Source of the DNA: Multifurca ochricompacta
Lineage: Eukaryota; Basidiomycota; Agaricomycetes; Russulales; Russulaceae
NCBI GenBank assembly: GCA_022496185.1
Contig: WTXG01000004.1
Span: 1-64,000, forward strand
DNA length: 64,000 nucleotides
Reading direction: 5' to 3'
Numbering within the stretch: position 1 is the first letter of the stretch; each line of letters opens with the position of its first letter. The notes beneath the pieces were generated by a model. That model saw only the letters and a program-made list of their open reading frames with translations, ran no database searches and was not told the DNA's origin. This document shows positions 62,804 to 64,000 of the stretch, piece by piece. The translations under genes and the position numbers were made by a program.

Positions 62804-64000
62804 CTATGTGCGCTGTCGCAATTGTACTGGTGTCGGTGGCCCATGACCATTGGGTGCGTAGTTAGGTGTCGGGGGCGCCACATCCCCACTGCGCCCGAAG
62901 GCCGCCGAGCTTGGCCGGGACGATGGCAGCTGCGGTGGGCGTTGCACGCTCGCCCACTCTGCGTCGGATGGCTGGTCGTTTACAAGAGGTCTTGGCTGAG
63001 GCGTCTGAATCATCATAGCGCCTTGCGAGAATGACGTTGATGTCGAGCCTGCAGGCGGATAAGAAGCTGGCAAGTGGGGCAGGCCAGGCTGAGGGGACTG
63101 TTGACGCGATTGGAAACCATTTCGAATGATGTGGTTTTCGGACTGGGCAGCTGGCAACGCCCCCGGCCTATCGTTTCGAGATGACGAACCGTTGCTGGAA
63201 TAGTCAGGCCAAGGATATGAGCCACCTAGAAATAAAAGTCCAAAAAGGCAAGTGACACACCGTGAGTCCAATAAGTCTCCCGATCTGTTCAAATGCGCCA
63301 AGTTGGCATTATTAGAATTGAATGGCGATGAGCCAGAGATGGGTGACATCAAAGGCCCAGTAGACCGGCCGCTAGATTTCTGACGCATGTACGCCTCACA
63401 TTTCTTCATGAAATCCTTACTAGGGAGCTCCATGCTATGCGCAAAGTATTCTTGGTCGTGAATGAGCGGTAAAAACTCCTCAGGAACGGTGAAGAATTCG
63501 TCCTGGTTTTCCAACAGCTCCGTCACCACCCTGATAACCCCAAAGCTTGATTCAAACGCAGGATCCCGACCAGCTGAGAAGAGGATGCTCGGACCTATGA
63601 CGGTCGCAAGGTTCGGAAGGTCCATCTTGCTCCCAGTATCGTCGAGGCTGTGCGCGAATGATGCAACCCATTTAAGAAAAACGAGAAGGACCTCCAACGT
63701 GTCTCGGTGACTCTTGGACAATATAAGCGTCAACATGTGCAACAGCCGCTTGCAGTCCTCATCGTTTTGTAGACCTACAAACAAGGCAAAGGGTCACTGA
63801 TAGGTAATCCAAGGTGAGTGCGTTCCTTAGACGCACCGGCTGATGCAATAAATAAGCGGTGTAACTTGAATGTCAAGAGGGGATCAGGGAGGTCACGAAA
63901 GAATTGCTTCAGTAAAGCTGCAATCTGTACCGGGTGCTCGGTAGTCCAATCCACAGAAGATGAGTCGCGGTCTAGTGCGACGATGAGCTCCTTCCGACGC
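62804..64000 (-). CDS. RhoGAP domain protein (5' part outside the window)
   Basis: The gene enters from the right edge. Exon 64000-63837 and the next from 63774 code for most of a RhoGAP domain: DWTTEHPVQIAALLKQFFRDLPDPLLTF, LLHMLTLILSKSHRDTLEVLL, FLKWVASFAHS, MDLPNLATVIGPSILF, ENQDEFFTVPEEFLPLIHDQEY. Such domains speed GTP hydrolysis by Rho/Cdc42. The catalytic Arg finger would be upstream, outside the window. A Ser/Pro/Gln-rich tail follows and ends VQLRQRT at the stop 62804. A 35-nt stretch at 63226-63260 has intron-like borders but is read through in frame here. The domain match to the FCH-DEP-RhoGAP type is suggestive, but the N-terminal part is not visible. Confidence 0.85.

Noticed and set aside
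63226..63260. A 35-nt GTGTGT...CTAG segment in the RhoGAP gene
   Set aside because: Too short for an intron in this genome, and its removal would break the frame, which is open through it.

Overview
The window is nuclear DNA from a filamentous basidiomycete, most likely an Agaricomycete. Genes lie a few hundred bases apart on both strands. Nearly all are cut by many GT-AG introns of about 48-75 nt, often with CTAAY-type branch sites. Families such as FunK1 kinases, DEP-DH-PH Rho1 exchange factors and Zn2Cys6 regulators are fungal. No rRNA, tRNA, CRISPR array or transposon was recognised. Gene models below were built by hand from splice sites, reading-frame continuity and family motifs.

Layout. 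1-4221(-): Rho1 exchange factor with two DH domains, running off the left edge. 4651-6477(+): METTL2/TRM140-type tRNA m3C methyltransferase. 7028-9689(-): amino-acid permease rich in microexons. 11972-13680(+): family-16 methyltransferase. 15296-17500(-): disrupted FunK1 kinase. 18744-22025(+): GPATCH1-like G-patch protein. 22374-23243(+): orphan small protein. 23428-25297(-): SLC35F-type transporter. 25764-26399(-): OHCU decarboxylase. 26697-30709(-): Argonaute. 31216-33347(-): secreted His-repeat protein. 33646-34562(+): hot-dog thioesterase-like protein. 34784-36634(-): DGAT2. 37286-38171(+): tubulin cofactor B. 38447-41379(+): CDC48. 41531-42913(-): MDR-type reductase. 43394-44943(-): J-domain protein. 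45109-46235(+): NBP35. 46630-49018(-): SLT2/MPK1 MAP kinase. 49296-53698(-): symplekin/PTA1. 54033-54573(+): V-ATPase subunit G. 54886-57905(-): Zn2Cys6 factor. 59331-59606(-): possible small secreted Cys-rich protein. 60069-60582(-): ribosomal P2. 60978-61861(+): ribosomal uS19. 62804-64000(-): RhoGAP, running off the right edge.

Most genes are unrelated housekeeping neighbours, as expected in a eukaryote. Three act on one pathway: the Rho1-type GEF, the SLT2 MAP kinase and a RhoGAP belong to cell-wall-integrity/Rho signalling. P2 and uS19 are divergent and share a 395-bp upstream region.

The most unusual signals are in gene structure. Coding exons of 3, 5, 7, 8, 8, 9, 9, 10, 10, 12, 13, 14, 16 and 16 nt are needed to rebuild conserved proteins. 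Four introns look like GC-AG introns. Two genes carry an intron directly after the ATG. In addition many genes, including normally essential ones such as CDC48 and NBP35, need one extra base, usually in a short homopolymer, to stay in frame. That points to residual indel errors in the assembly rather than to many pseudogenes.
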